NCBI GenBank assembly: GCA_005883115.1
Contig: VAZQ01000020.1
Span: 1-6,666 of the forward strand
Source: Alphaproteobacteria bacterium
GTDB lineage: Bacteria > Pseudomonadota > Alphaproteobacteria > Rhizobiales > Xanthobacteraceae
Direction: 5' to 3'
Length of the DNA: 6,666 nt
Part shown: positions 1 to 5,548 of the stretch, one piece after another
How positions within the stretch are numbered: position 1 is the first letter of the stretch
Layout of the letters: every line of letters begins with the position of its first letter
Program-made: the position numbers and the translations under genes
Notes under the pieces: model-generated
Told to the model about the DNA's origin: nothing
What the model saw: the letters and a program-made list of their open reading frames with translations, nothing else
Database searches by the model: none

Positions 1-1
1 T

Positions 2-6
2 GGAGG
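2..6 (+). promoter_or_regulatory. Ribosome binding site of the small secreted protein
   Basis: GGAGG lies five bases before the ATG at 12. It is the main non-coding evidence that this short reading frame is a true gene. The promoter must be to the left of the window. Confidence 0.7.
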
Positions 7-11
7 TTTTC

Positions 12-284
12 ATGCCGATCAGCAGGATAGCGCTCTCGGTTGGATTGGTCGCCTCCACGATCGGTGTCGGCGTGCTCCTGGCCTCAGGCGCCGATGCCCG
101 GCCGAGCAAGCAACGCGCCTATGCCGCGCAGCGTGCAGCACCTCGCGGCACTTCCCAGTCCAACCTGGTCTGCTGGACGCCCTGCGGCCAGCCCGGAGCG
201 ATCGTCATGGGCGCCGACCCCGATCCATTCATTCGTTCGCAGATTCTGCGCGACGCGACCGGCTTCTTCGGCGGTAGCCGATGA
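12..284 (+). CDS. Small secreted protein of unknown function, CxxxC motif
   Basis: I do not recognise a family. The 90-residue product begins with a short basic n-region (MPISR) and a hydrophobic core (about residues 6-25), followed by an Ala-Asp-Ala site at 27-29 that suits signal peptidase I, so the mature part is about 61 residues and probably periplasmic. The mature chain starts basic and Ala/Gln-rich (30-46), then has two cysteines in CWTPC (54-58), which could form a disulfide or bind a metal. It ends with an acidic DPDP stretch (69-72) and a short helical tail. The ATG at 12 has a GGAGG ribosome binding site five bases upstream, so the start is well supported. The next gene follows after about 40 bp on the same strand, so they may share a transcript. 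Expression is likely real given the leader and ribosome site; function is unknown. Confidence 0.7.
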   Translation: MPISRIALSVGLVASTIGVGVLLASGADARPSKQRAYAAQRAAPRGTSQSNLVCWTPCGQPGAIVMGADPDPFIRSQILRDATGFFGGSR

Positions 285-315
285 GGCATAAGGAGAGTGC
301 CGCAGGACCTACTGC

Positions 316-319
316 AGGA
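316..319 (+). promoter_or_regulatory. Ribosome binding site supporting the ATG at 327
   Basis: AGGA lies seven bases before the ATG at 327. It favours this start over the in-frame GTG at 297, whose upstream AGGAG (291-295) is too close to be used for it. Confidence 0.5.
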
Positions 320-326
320 TGGTCAG

Positions 327-608
327 ATGAAGGCGATATGGCACGGCCAGGTCATTGCGGAAAGCGACCGGACGCTTGAGGTCGGCGGCTACCGTTATTT
401 TCCGCGCGAAAGCGTACGAATGGACTTGCTGCAAGTCGCGCCAAAGACGCAGAGCGACCTAGCCTGCCCGCATGGCGTCCAGTTCTACGATCTCGCCGCA
501 GATACGGCGCGCAGCGCGCGCGCGGCGTGGTCGTACGAGGCTCCGCGCGCATCGATGACGAAGGTCGATCACTGGATCGGCTTCTGGAACGACGTCGAGA
601 TCACGTGA
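327..608 (+). CDS. DUF427 domain-containing protein
   Basis: A 93-residue protein made up almost entirely of a DUF427 domain (Pfam PF04248), a small beta-rich fold of unknown biochemical role found widely in bacteria and fungi. Recognisable landmarks are the opening MKAIWHGQVIAES (1-13), the YFPRESV segment (24-30), CPHG (47-50) followed by FYDL (53-56), AAWSYEAP (66-73), and the closing IGFWNDVEI (84-92). Family members usually carry CPWKG at the third landmark; this copy is one residue shorter there and has His in place of Trp. The frame is open back to a GTG at 297, but I chose the ATG at 327: family members begin at the MKAxW motif, an AGGA lies seven bases before it, and the AGGAG near 297 is only one base from that GTG. 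There is no leader, so it should be cytoplasmic. The family assignment is firm; the function is not known. Confidence 0.85.
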   Translation: MKAIWHGQVIAESDRTLEVGGYRYFPRESVRMDLLQVAPKTQSDLACPHGVQFYDLAADTARSARAAWSYEAPRASMTKVDHWIGFWNDVEIT

Positions 609-626
609 ACGCGCGTTGCGTGGTAG

Positions 627-655
627 CCTAAAGAGCGTCCAGCGGCCTCTTTAGG
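627..655 (+). terminator. Hairpin between convergent genes, possible terminator
   Basis: CCTAAAGAG (627-635) and CTCTTTAGG (647-655) are perfect nine-base inverted repeats around an 11-base loop. A pyrimidine-rich but not purely T tract (656-664) follows on the plus strand, so it can act as a rather weak intrinsic terminator for the DUF427 transcript. It lies 18 bp after that gene's stop and 65 bp beyond the leftward MmgE/PrpD stop. The minus strand has no T run after the stem, so ending that transcript would need another mechanism. The rest of 609-720 shows nothing further. Confidence 0.5.
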
Positions 656-720
656 TCCTCTCTTTACATCAGCACGCGCTGGCCTATTCCGGCAGCGAGC
701 AGGTGCGCCACAAGCCAAAG

Positions 721-2166
721 CTAGGTCGGCTGAAGAAACGCGCGCAAATTTCGAATATCGGTCACCGTTTCAATTGCATATACCGCATCGAGCAGGCCTT
801 TGGATTTATCGCGCCCCAGGATCGGTGCTGTGAGATCACGCGCCTTTTCCATCACTTCGGTCCGAGACATCGGGTTGCGAGGCGTCCCGCGCACTGCGGA
901 GATGCGCTCCGAAAGGCGCGTTCCATCCGCGAATTCGATTTCGACGGCGGCAACGCGTATGGGCAGGAATTGCGAAAGCTCGCCGTCACGTACCAGACTG
1001 ACTTTGGCGCGCTCGCGCAGGATCGCTGCGTCCTGCATGCGTGGCTTATCATGCGCGGCATGAAATGAGACGGTTTTGTCAACCAGCATCACCGCGACCA
1101 TGTGCTGCAAGCAGATATCCGGGATGTCACGGTTGTCGACCACCGCAGCAACCGAAGGCGCAAGCCGTACCGTAACGTGCTGCACCTGATCGGATTCAAA
1201 GGCTCGCTTGCCGCGGATCGCCTCGATCGCATCGAGTGGGCCTTGGATCGGCGAGCCGACAGTCCATTTCTTGATGTCCGTCTGGACGACCTCGTATCTT
1301 TCGCCGAGTTTCTCAACCAGCCGTTCGGGCTGCGCCTTCGGCGCGTATGCTTTGAAAAAGTTGTCGTCGCCCGAGAAAATATCCTCCACGCCGTTCCATC
1401 CTGATCGTACGAGCAGGGCGGCCGTTACGCCATTGCGCGCGGTCATACCGCCGAAAACGAAAGCCTTTTCGATGTGGTCGGTGTCCCGCCGCCAAGCGAC
1501 AATGCCCGAGGATTGCTGCGCGGTATAATCCAGCGCCCAGCGCATTTGCCGCGCGTCGAGACCGGCAGCGCAGGCGGCAGCAGCGGCGGCGCCGAACGTT
1601 CCGGCGATGCTGTGAGTAGCGAGGCTGCTATCATAGCTGAATTCGGCACCGCCCAGCGCCAGCACGACGCGCGTGCCTATGTCATAGCCGAGGGTCACGG
1701 CGCGAAGGAAGCGTGCGCCGTCGATGCCAAGTTCCTCGGCGACAGCGAGCGCTGCGGGCACGATCGCGCAGCCGGGATGCGACCGCGAGGCATTGTGGGA
1801 ATCATCAGTCTCATCTGCATGCGCCATGACGCCATTGGCGAGGGCAGCGTCGGAAGGTGCAGCCGTCAGCATTGTGCCTGCAATTGTCGCAGCGCCTTTT
1901 CCACCGTGTGCGCGGATGTAGCGTTGCGCCGCCTGGCCGGGCAGCAGGTCCGATCCCGAGACCATCGAAGCAAGCGTGTCGAGCAGATGGTGCTTTGCAT
2001 GCTCCGCAACCTCGTCAGGAAGCGGGCGGGACCCTGCCGCGGCCATGTAGGCGCTTAATGTTTGCATCGGCGGACTGATTCCAGGCTGAGCGAAGGCACG
2101 CAGTGATGACAGGGCGAAGCCCGCGGCCGTGATGGCGGTCGAACAAAGAACAGCTCGTCGATCCAA
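721..2166 (-). CDS. MmgE/PrpD family protein with Tat-like leader
   Basis: A 481-residue member of the MmgE/PrpD family, which includes 2-methylcitrate dehydratase (PrpD), cis-aconitate decarboxylase and iminodisuccinate epimerase; most act on small di- or tricarboxylates in the cytoplasm. Family landmarks are the helical N-terminal domain (about 35-290) with HADETDD (116-122) and SHPGCAIVPAALA (129-141), then a C-terminal alpha/beta domain with ADGT (413-416) and GTPRNPMS (427-434). Where many members have a Lys-x-Tyr-Pro-x-Cys-type segment with a following His, this one has KKWTVGSPIQ (299-308), so the exact substrate cannot be read off. Unusually, residues 1-27 look like a twin-arginine export leader: DRRAVL, a hydrophobic core and an AFA-Q cleavage site. 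The start is a TTG at 2166, backed by GGAGG five bases upstream; starting at Met34 would remove the leader. It is divergent from the Bug-type binding protein gene, suggesting shared use of a carboxylate. Family is firm, substrate unknown. Confidence 0.9.
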   Translation of the reverse strand: MDRRAVLCSTAITAAGFALSSLRAFAQPGISPPMQTLSAYMAAAGSRPLPDEVAEHAKHHLLDTLASMVSGSDLLPGQAAQRYIRAHGGKGAATIAGTMLTAAPSDAALANGVMAHADETDDSHNASRSHPGCAIVPAALAVAEELGIDGARFLRAVTLGYDIGTRVVLALGGAEFSYDSSLATHSIAGTFGAAAAAACAAGLDARQMRWALDYTAQQSSGIVAWRRDTDHIEKAFVFGGMTARNGVTAALLVRSGWNGVEDIFSGDDNFFKAYAPKAQPERLVEKLGERYEVVQTDIKKWTVGSPIQGPLDAIEAIRGKRAFESDQVQHVTVRLAPSVAAVVDNRDIPDICLQHMVAVMLVDKTVSFHAAHDKPRMQDAAILRERAKVSLVRDGELSQFLPIRVAAVEIEFADGTRLSERISAVRGTPRNPMSRTEVMEKARDLTAPILGRDKSKGLLDAVYAIETVTDIRNLRAFLQPT

Positions 2167-2310
2167 TGCCGCCTCCCCTCCCGCCGGGCCACGTCAAACC
2201 CAATATCAACGAATACCACACGCTTCAGGCGCTGTGACATCGAAATGCGGTCGCAATCGGCGGGGAGCGCTCGCGGTAGCTGGGACGGGCATGATAGAAA
2301 ACGCATTGCC
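2167..2310. promoter_or_regulatory. Divergent intergenic region holding both promoters
   Basis: This 144-bp gap separates the start codons of the divergent MmgE/PrpD and Bug genes, so both promoters must lie in or just outside it. It is richer in A+T in its centre (about 2195-2225) than the flanking genes. I found no box pair close enough to the sigma-70 consensus on either strand to name. An eight-base palindrome, GAGCGCTC (2265-2272), is present but too short to call an operator. Confidence 0.4.
2172..2182 (-). promoter_or_regulatory. Strong ribosome binding site before a TTG start
   Basis: On the minus strand the run GGGAGGGGAGG ends five bases before the TTG at 2166. It is the best Shine-Dalgarno match in the window and decides the start, since it places the Tat-like leader inside the protein. 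Tight ribosome binding may compensate for the poor start codon. Confidence 0.65.
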
Positions 2311-3297
2311 ATGAATCTTCGTCGCCGCAAATTCTTACGTTTGGCCGCAGGTGCTGCCACGGCGGCGGCCGTCGCACGCACAGCGCACACGCAAGCGCTG
2401 GATTTTCCCGCGAGGCCGGTGCGGATCATCACCCATTCGGCGCCGGGCGGCTCTCCGGATGCGCTGTTGCGGATCGTCGCCGACCGTCTGTCGCAGATGT
2501 GGGCCCGGCAGGTCCTTGCGCTGAACCATCCGGGCGCCGGTGGCGCGGTGGCGGCGCGCACCGCCGCTGCGGCCGCGCCCGACGGCTACACGCTCTACAT
2601 GCCGGCCTCGTCCGCATTCGTCACGCTGCCGGGGCTGCAAGCGAACCTGCCGCTCGAAGTGCCGCGGGATTTTGTTCCGGTCGGCTTCGTCGGGGAGCAG
2701 CCGTTTTTCATATTGGTTGCGTCCTCGCTCGGAGTGGCGACGCTAGCCGAATTCATCGCACTCGCGAAGAAACGGCCGGGCGAGATCTCCTATGCCGCGA
2801 CCGGACGCGGAACGCTGTCGCACCTTGCCGGCGAAGCGCTGCAGCAGCGCACAGGCATCAAGCTCCTGATGGTTCCCTACCTCGGCGGCACCGCACAAGC
2901 GCTCAATGATGTGATGGTTGGGCGCGTACCCATGGTCATCGACGGTTACCCGCCGCTTGCGGGAGCGCTGCAGGCCGGAGCGATCAAAGCGCTTGCGGTC
3001 GGCTCGACGGCGCGGCTTCCCGACTTTCCCGACGTGCCAACCGCAGCGGAAACCTTTCCAGACTTTAAAGTTCGCGGCTGGCTCGCGCTGGTCGCGCCGG
3101 TCGGCACGCCTGACGCCGTCGTGCGCAAGCTAAGCGAAGATTTGCGCTCGGCCGTTACCGATCCTGCCACCAAGAGCAGGCTCGAAACGACAGGCAACTA
3201 TCCGCATCCGATGACGCCGGCCGAACTCCTGGCCTTCATTCATGCCGAGCAGCAGATGTGGAAGCCTGTATTGGAGCAGATCGCGCGCAATCCGTAG
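2311..3297 (+). CDS. Bug/TctC-family tripartite tricarboxylate transporter substrate-binding protein
   Basis: A 328-residue periplasmic solute-binding protein of the Bug (TctC) family, which normally captures carboxylates for TctA/TctB-type membrane permeases. Landmarks run in the family order: FPARPVRIITHSAPGGSPD (32-50), NHPGAGGAVAA (72-82), PDGYTLYM (90-97), a PRDFVPVGFVG segment (118-128), YAATGRGTLSHLAGE (161-175), VPYLGGTAQALNDVMVGRV (188-206), GAIKALAVGS (223-232), DVPTAAE (241-247) and the C-terminal KPVLEQ helix. The length fits the family. Residues 1-29 form a twin-arginine type leader (RRRKFLRL, then an Ala-rich core, cleavage near AHTQA). The frame is open to an ATG at 2245, but I chose 2311 because that puts the RRRKFL motif at the usual place; neither start has a clear ribosome binding site. 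No permease genes are nearby, so it is an orphan, as is common for Bug proteins. Its ligand cannot be told from sequence. Confidence 0.9.
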   Translation: MNLRRRKFLRLAAGAATAAAVARTAHTQALDFPARPVRIITHSAPGGSPDALLRIVADRLSQMWARQVLALNHPGAGGAVAARTAAAAAPDGYTLYMPASSAFVTLPGLQANLPLEVPRDFVPVGFVGEQPFFILVASSLGVATLAEFIALAKKRPGEISYAATGRGTLSHLAGEALQQRTGIKLLMVPYLGGTAQALNDVMVGRVPMVIDGYPPLAGALQAGAIKALAVGSTARLPDFPDVPTAAETFPDFKVRGWLALVAPVGTPDAVVRKLSEDLRSAVTDPATKSRLETTGNYPHPMTPAELLAFIHAEQQMWKPVLEQIARNP

Positions 3298-3320
3298 TGC
3301 CGGACGCGGGCTGGTCCTGA

Positions 3321-4508
3321 TTACTTGGGAAACAAGGAAGCCAACTCCTTTGCGCCCGGTAACTTGCTTTCCTGGTCCATCACAGCATTGGTCCCCGCCA
3401 GCAGCTTCGAAACGACACCGCTGCGGCCGGCGATGGGATTGCGCGCATAGCCTCCCGGCTGAAAGAAATTCGAAGTGGGCACGCGCTCACGCAATGCCGC
3501 CGGCATCCTGACGATGTCGAGCCCGTTTCCATCGCCGGTGAGGTTCATCATCTCGAGCTCCGCCGCGCTTAATACCGTGCCGTATCCCTGAGCGCGCGCG
3601 AAAACGACGGAGTCGAGAAGCTTCTGCATCTGCAATAACGGACCAACGTCCACATCCAGATTGAGAGCATGCACGGCGAGGCCTTTCGCTGTGTTTGCGA
3701 GCTTATCGTGCTCACTCCAGCTGTCGGGCACGGTCCGGCAAAACGAAATCATGCGCTTGAGTACGGCAAGCTTCCTCTGCAGCGTCGCTTTCGGTTCGTC
3801 AGGAAGCTGTGCGGCCTTCGCGCTCAATGTCTTGATGAAGTGATCTCCCTTCTCAGCCATCAGCTCGACGCTGTTCGTGGCCAAGAGCTGATTGTAGCCG
3901 AGCGCGGTCGAGATCGGCTGCGCTCCAGGTTTCGGCTGCTCGAGGCCCGCCTGCACGTCATATGTGCCGTCGCCGCCAGACTCGAAGGCGTAAATACGTA
4001 CGACCTGCTCCTTGGTCAGCCCGGCGGCAAAGGCGATTTTGGCATAAGCGCGTTTATACTCGATCTCACTTCGCGGCTGCTGCGGAACAAGACCGAATTC
4101 CTGCGCCGCGGCGCGCAGAAAGTCGGCCACTACCGGGACGTATTTTTTGGGCGGCACCTCTTCGATGGGCGCGGACGGATCGACCGGTTTCGGTGGTCCG
4201 GAATAGATCGGCGGTTGGGTCAGCACGTAATCGGCGAGCACGATCTCCTGATGGTTGCGGAGTTTGGCTTGGCGCAGCCGCCGCTTCTCGGCGACCGAGC
4301 TCCAATAAGCATCGGCCTCCGCTTCGTATTTCCGCCGCGCGGCCGTGTACTCCTCTAACTTGCGGCGGTATTCGGCCATCGCCGCGGCCGAGGGGGTCGT
4401 CACCGACGCAGATTGGCGCTCAATCGAGCTGGCTGTCGTTTCCTGGCTTAGCGCGAACAGCAGCAACGCAAGAACCCAGCCGCAGCACCGGTGCATCGAA
4501 CAACGCAT
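3321..4508 (-). CDS. Secreted coiled-coil protein with lytic-transglycosylase-like motif
   Basis: An uncharacterised 395-residue protein. Residues 1-26 form a signal peptide (basic and Cys-rich start, core VLALLLFAL, cleavage near ETTA), so it should be periplasmic. Residues about 44-87 are charged and heptad-like (EYRRKLEEYTAARRKYEAEA), a probable coiled coil. A Pro-rich linker follows (about 98-120), ending near the PPKPVDPS stretch. Residues about 150-235 recall the catalytic part of SLT-type lytic transglycosylases: a helix, then FESGG (175-179) with Glu176 in the place of the catalytic Glu, and LGYNQLLATNS (203-213) in the place of the usual G-x-M-Q-x-x-x-x-T segment. This is my inference from motif shape, not a search result; the protein might bind peptidoglycan without cleaving it. 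The frame is open to a GTG at 4532, six bases after the amidohydrolase stop, but the ATG at 4508 has AAGG and GAGGG upstream and gives a normal leader. It is the last gene of the leftward group. Confidence 0.7.
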   Translation of the reverse strand: MRCSMHRCCGWVLALLLFALSQETTASSIERQSASVTTPSAAAMAEYRRKLEEYTAARRKYEAEADAYWSSVAEKRRLRQAKLRNHQEIVLADYVLTQPPIYSGPPKPVDPSAPIEEVPPKKYVPVVADFLRAAAQEFGLVPQQPRSEIEYKRAYAKIAFAAGLTKEQVVRIYAFESGGDGTYDVQAGLEQPKPGAQPISTALGYNQLLATNSVELMAEKGDHFIKTLSAKAAQLPDEPKATLQRKLAVLKRMISFCRTVPDSWSEHDKLANTAKGLAVHALNLDVDVGPLLQMQKLLDSVVFARAQGYGTVLSAAELEMMNLTGDGNGLDIVRMPAALRERVPTSNFFQPGGYARNPIAGRSGVVSKLLAGTNAVMDQESKLPGAKELASLFPK

Positions 4509-4538
4509 TTGCCTTGCATTCCCTCGTCTCACAAGCGC

Positions 4539-5546
4539 TCACGCGATGCCGTTCAGGTTGAAAAACCGCTCCGCATTGCGCCAAAGGATTTTGTCCTTAT
4601 CGGGCGCAGAGATTGCCAGCCCGTTTACGATGTCGATGTGCTCGGCCGGATCGATCGGCACCGGGCCGTAATCGGTGCCGAGCATGACGCGGTCGACCCC
4701 GAATACCTCCACTGCCTCGCGTACATGCGGCGCCCAAAAACCCATGGTGTCGACGTAAAGCTTGGCGAGATAATCGCTCGGCCGCTGTTTGCAGCGGATG
4801 ACGGCACGTTCGGGCATGCCCTCACATCCGAGCCGCCAACCGAAATCAAGCCGCCCGATCACCGGCAGAAGTCCCCCGCCCATATGCGCCACCGCAATCT
4901 TCAGGCCGGGGTATCGATCGAACAGGCCGGACAAGATCATGCGGGCGAGCGCCATCGCGGTGTCGAATGGCCGCCCTACCAATTCATCGAGCTTGTATTG
5001 ATCCATCTGCTGCTCGTGTCCGATGGGCACGCGCGGAGGATGGATGAAGACCGGCACATTGCGCGATTGCGCCCACTCCCAGAACGCGAAGGCGGCCGCG
5101 CCGTCGATGAACTGCCCGTGCCAACTCGAAGTGATCAGCAGCCCTTTGAATCCGAGCGAACCGAGGCACCGCTCGCCTTCGGCGATGTGGCTCGCATCGA
5201 GTGGATTGAGCGTGCCAAGACCCCAGTTGCTGTTCGCGCGCGCGACGACGGCAGCCGTGTTGTCGTTGATGAACTTCACGACGTCGATCGCGGGCTTTCG
5301 CGAAATCGCGGTTATCACCTCCGCAGCGAACGGATTGCTGATCACTCGTCCAGTAATGCCGGCCTTGGCGCAGACATCCTGCTGCAGCTCGAAATCGGTC
5401 ATGTCGTGATAGGCGACGGCCGGCAAGCCACGATAATTCGTCACCGCGTTTTTGCCGACAGGTACGCCCCGCAGCGCCTCGGCGACGCCAAACAGATCAT
5501 CACGCGGACGCGGCGCACAATGGGTATGGACGTCGACGACGGGCAT
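4539..5546 (-). CDS. ACMSD-like amidohydrolase family protein
   Basis: A 335-residue metal-dependent hydrolase or decarboxylase of the amidohydrolase-2 family (Pfam PF04909), the group of aminocarboxymuconate semialdehyde decarboxylase (ACMSD), gamma-resorcylate decarboxylase and related hydratases. The metal ligands are visible: VDVHTH gives His7 and His9, FIHPP gives His169, AHMGGG gives His221 (the likely catalytic His), and LGTDYGP gives Asp292. Other family segments are WGLGTLNP (108-115) and LFDRYPGLKIAVAHMGG (208-224). Length matches ACMSD (about 335). The start is fixed because the HxH motif follows within six residues. Its ATG shares one base with the lpdA stop (TAATG), and no ribosome binding site is visible just before it, so translation probably depends on ribosomes finishing lpdA. 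The substrate is unknown; no kynurenine or aromatic pathway genes are in view. Family is firm, specific activity is not. Confidence 0.88.
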   Translation of the reverse strand: MPVVDVHTHCAPRPRDDLFGVAEALRGVPVGKNAVTNYRGLPAVAYHDMTDFELQQDVCAKAGITGRVISNPFAAEVITAISRKPAIDVVKFINDNTAAVVARANSNWGLGTLNPLDASHIAEGERCLGSLGFKGLLITSSWHGQFIDGAAAFAFWEWAQSRNVPVFIHPPRVPIGHEQQMDQYKLDELVGRPFDTAMALARMILSGLFDRYPGLKIAVAHMGGGLLPVIGRLDFGWRLGCEGMPERAVIRCKQRPSDYLAKLYVDTMGFWAPHVREAVEVFGVDRVMLGTDYGPVPIDPAEHIDIVNGLAISAPDKDKILWRNAERFFNLNGIA

Positions 5547-5548
5547 TA
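5544..5548 (-). other. TAATG stop-start overlap, lpdA to amidohydrolase
   Basis: On the minus strand the lpdA stop TAA and the amidohydrolase start ATG share one base. The 20 bases before the ATG hold no Shine-Dalgarno match, so termination-reinitiation coupling is the likely way the second gene is translated. This also shows both genes are on one transcript. Confidence 0.8.

Noticed and set aside
1474..2058. Plus-strand open frame (194 codons) opposite the MmgE/PrpD gene
   Set aside because: A shadow of the recognised family on the other strand, with low-complexity Gly/Ser/Arg content.
2265..2272. GAGCGCTC palindrome as an operator
   Set aside because: Eight-base GC-rich palindromes are expected by chance at this composition, and there is no second copy nearby.
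2245..2310. Upstream ATG extending the Bug protein by 22 residues
   Set aside because: It would bury the RRRKFL leader motif behind a hydrophilic extension and has no ribosome binding site.
2055..2561. Minus-strand open frame (168 codons) spanning the divergent intergenic region
   Set aside because: It overlaps the 5' ends of two well-supported genes and is Ala/Arg-rich without a domain.
3669..4358. Plus-strand open frame (229 codons) opposite the SLT-like gene
   Set aside because: No family resemblance; the minus strand has a signal peptide, a coiled coil and a suitable operon position.
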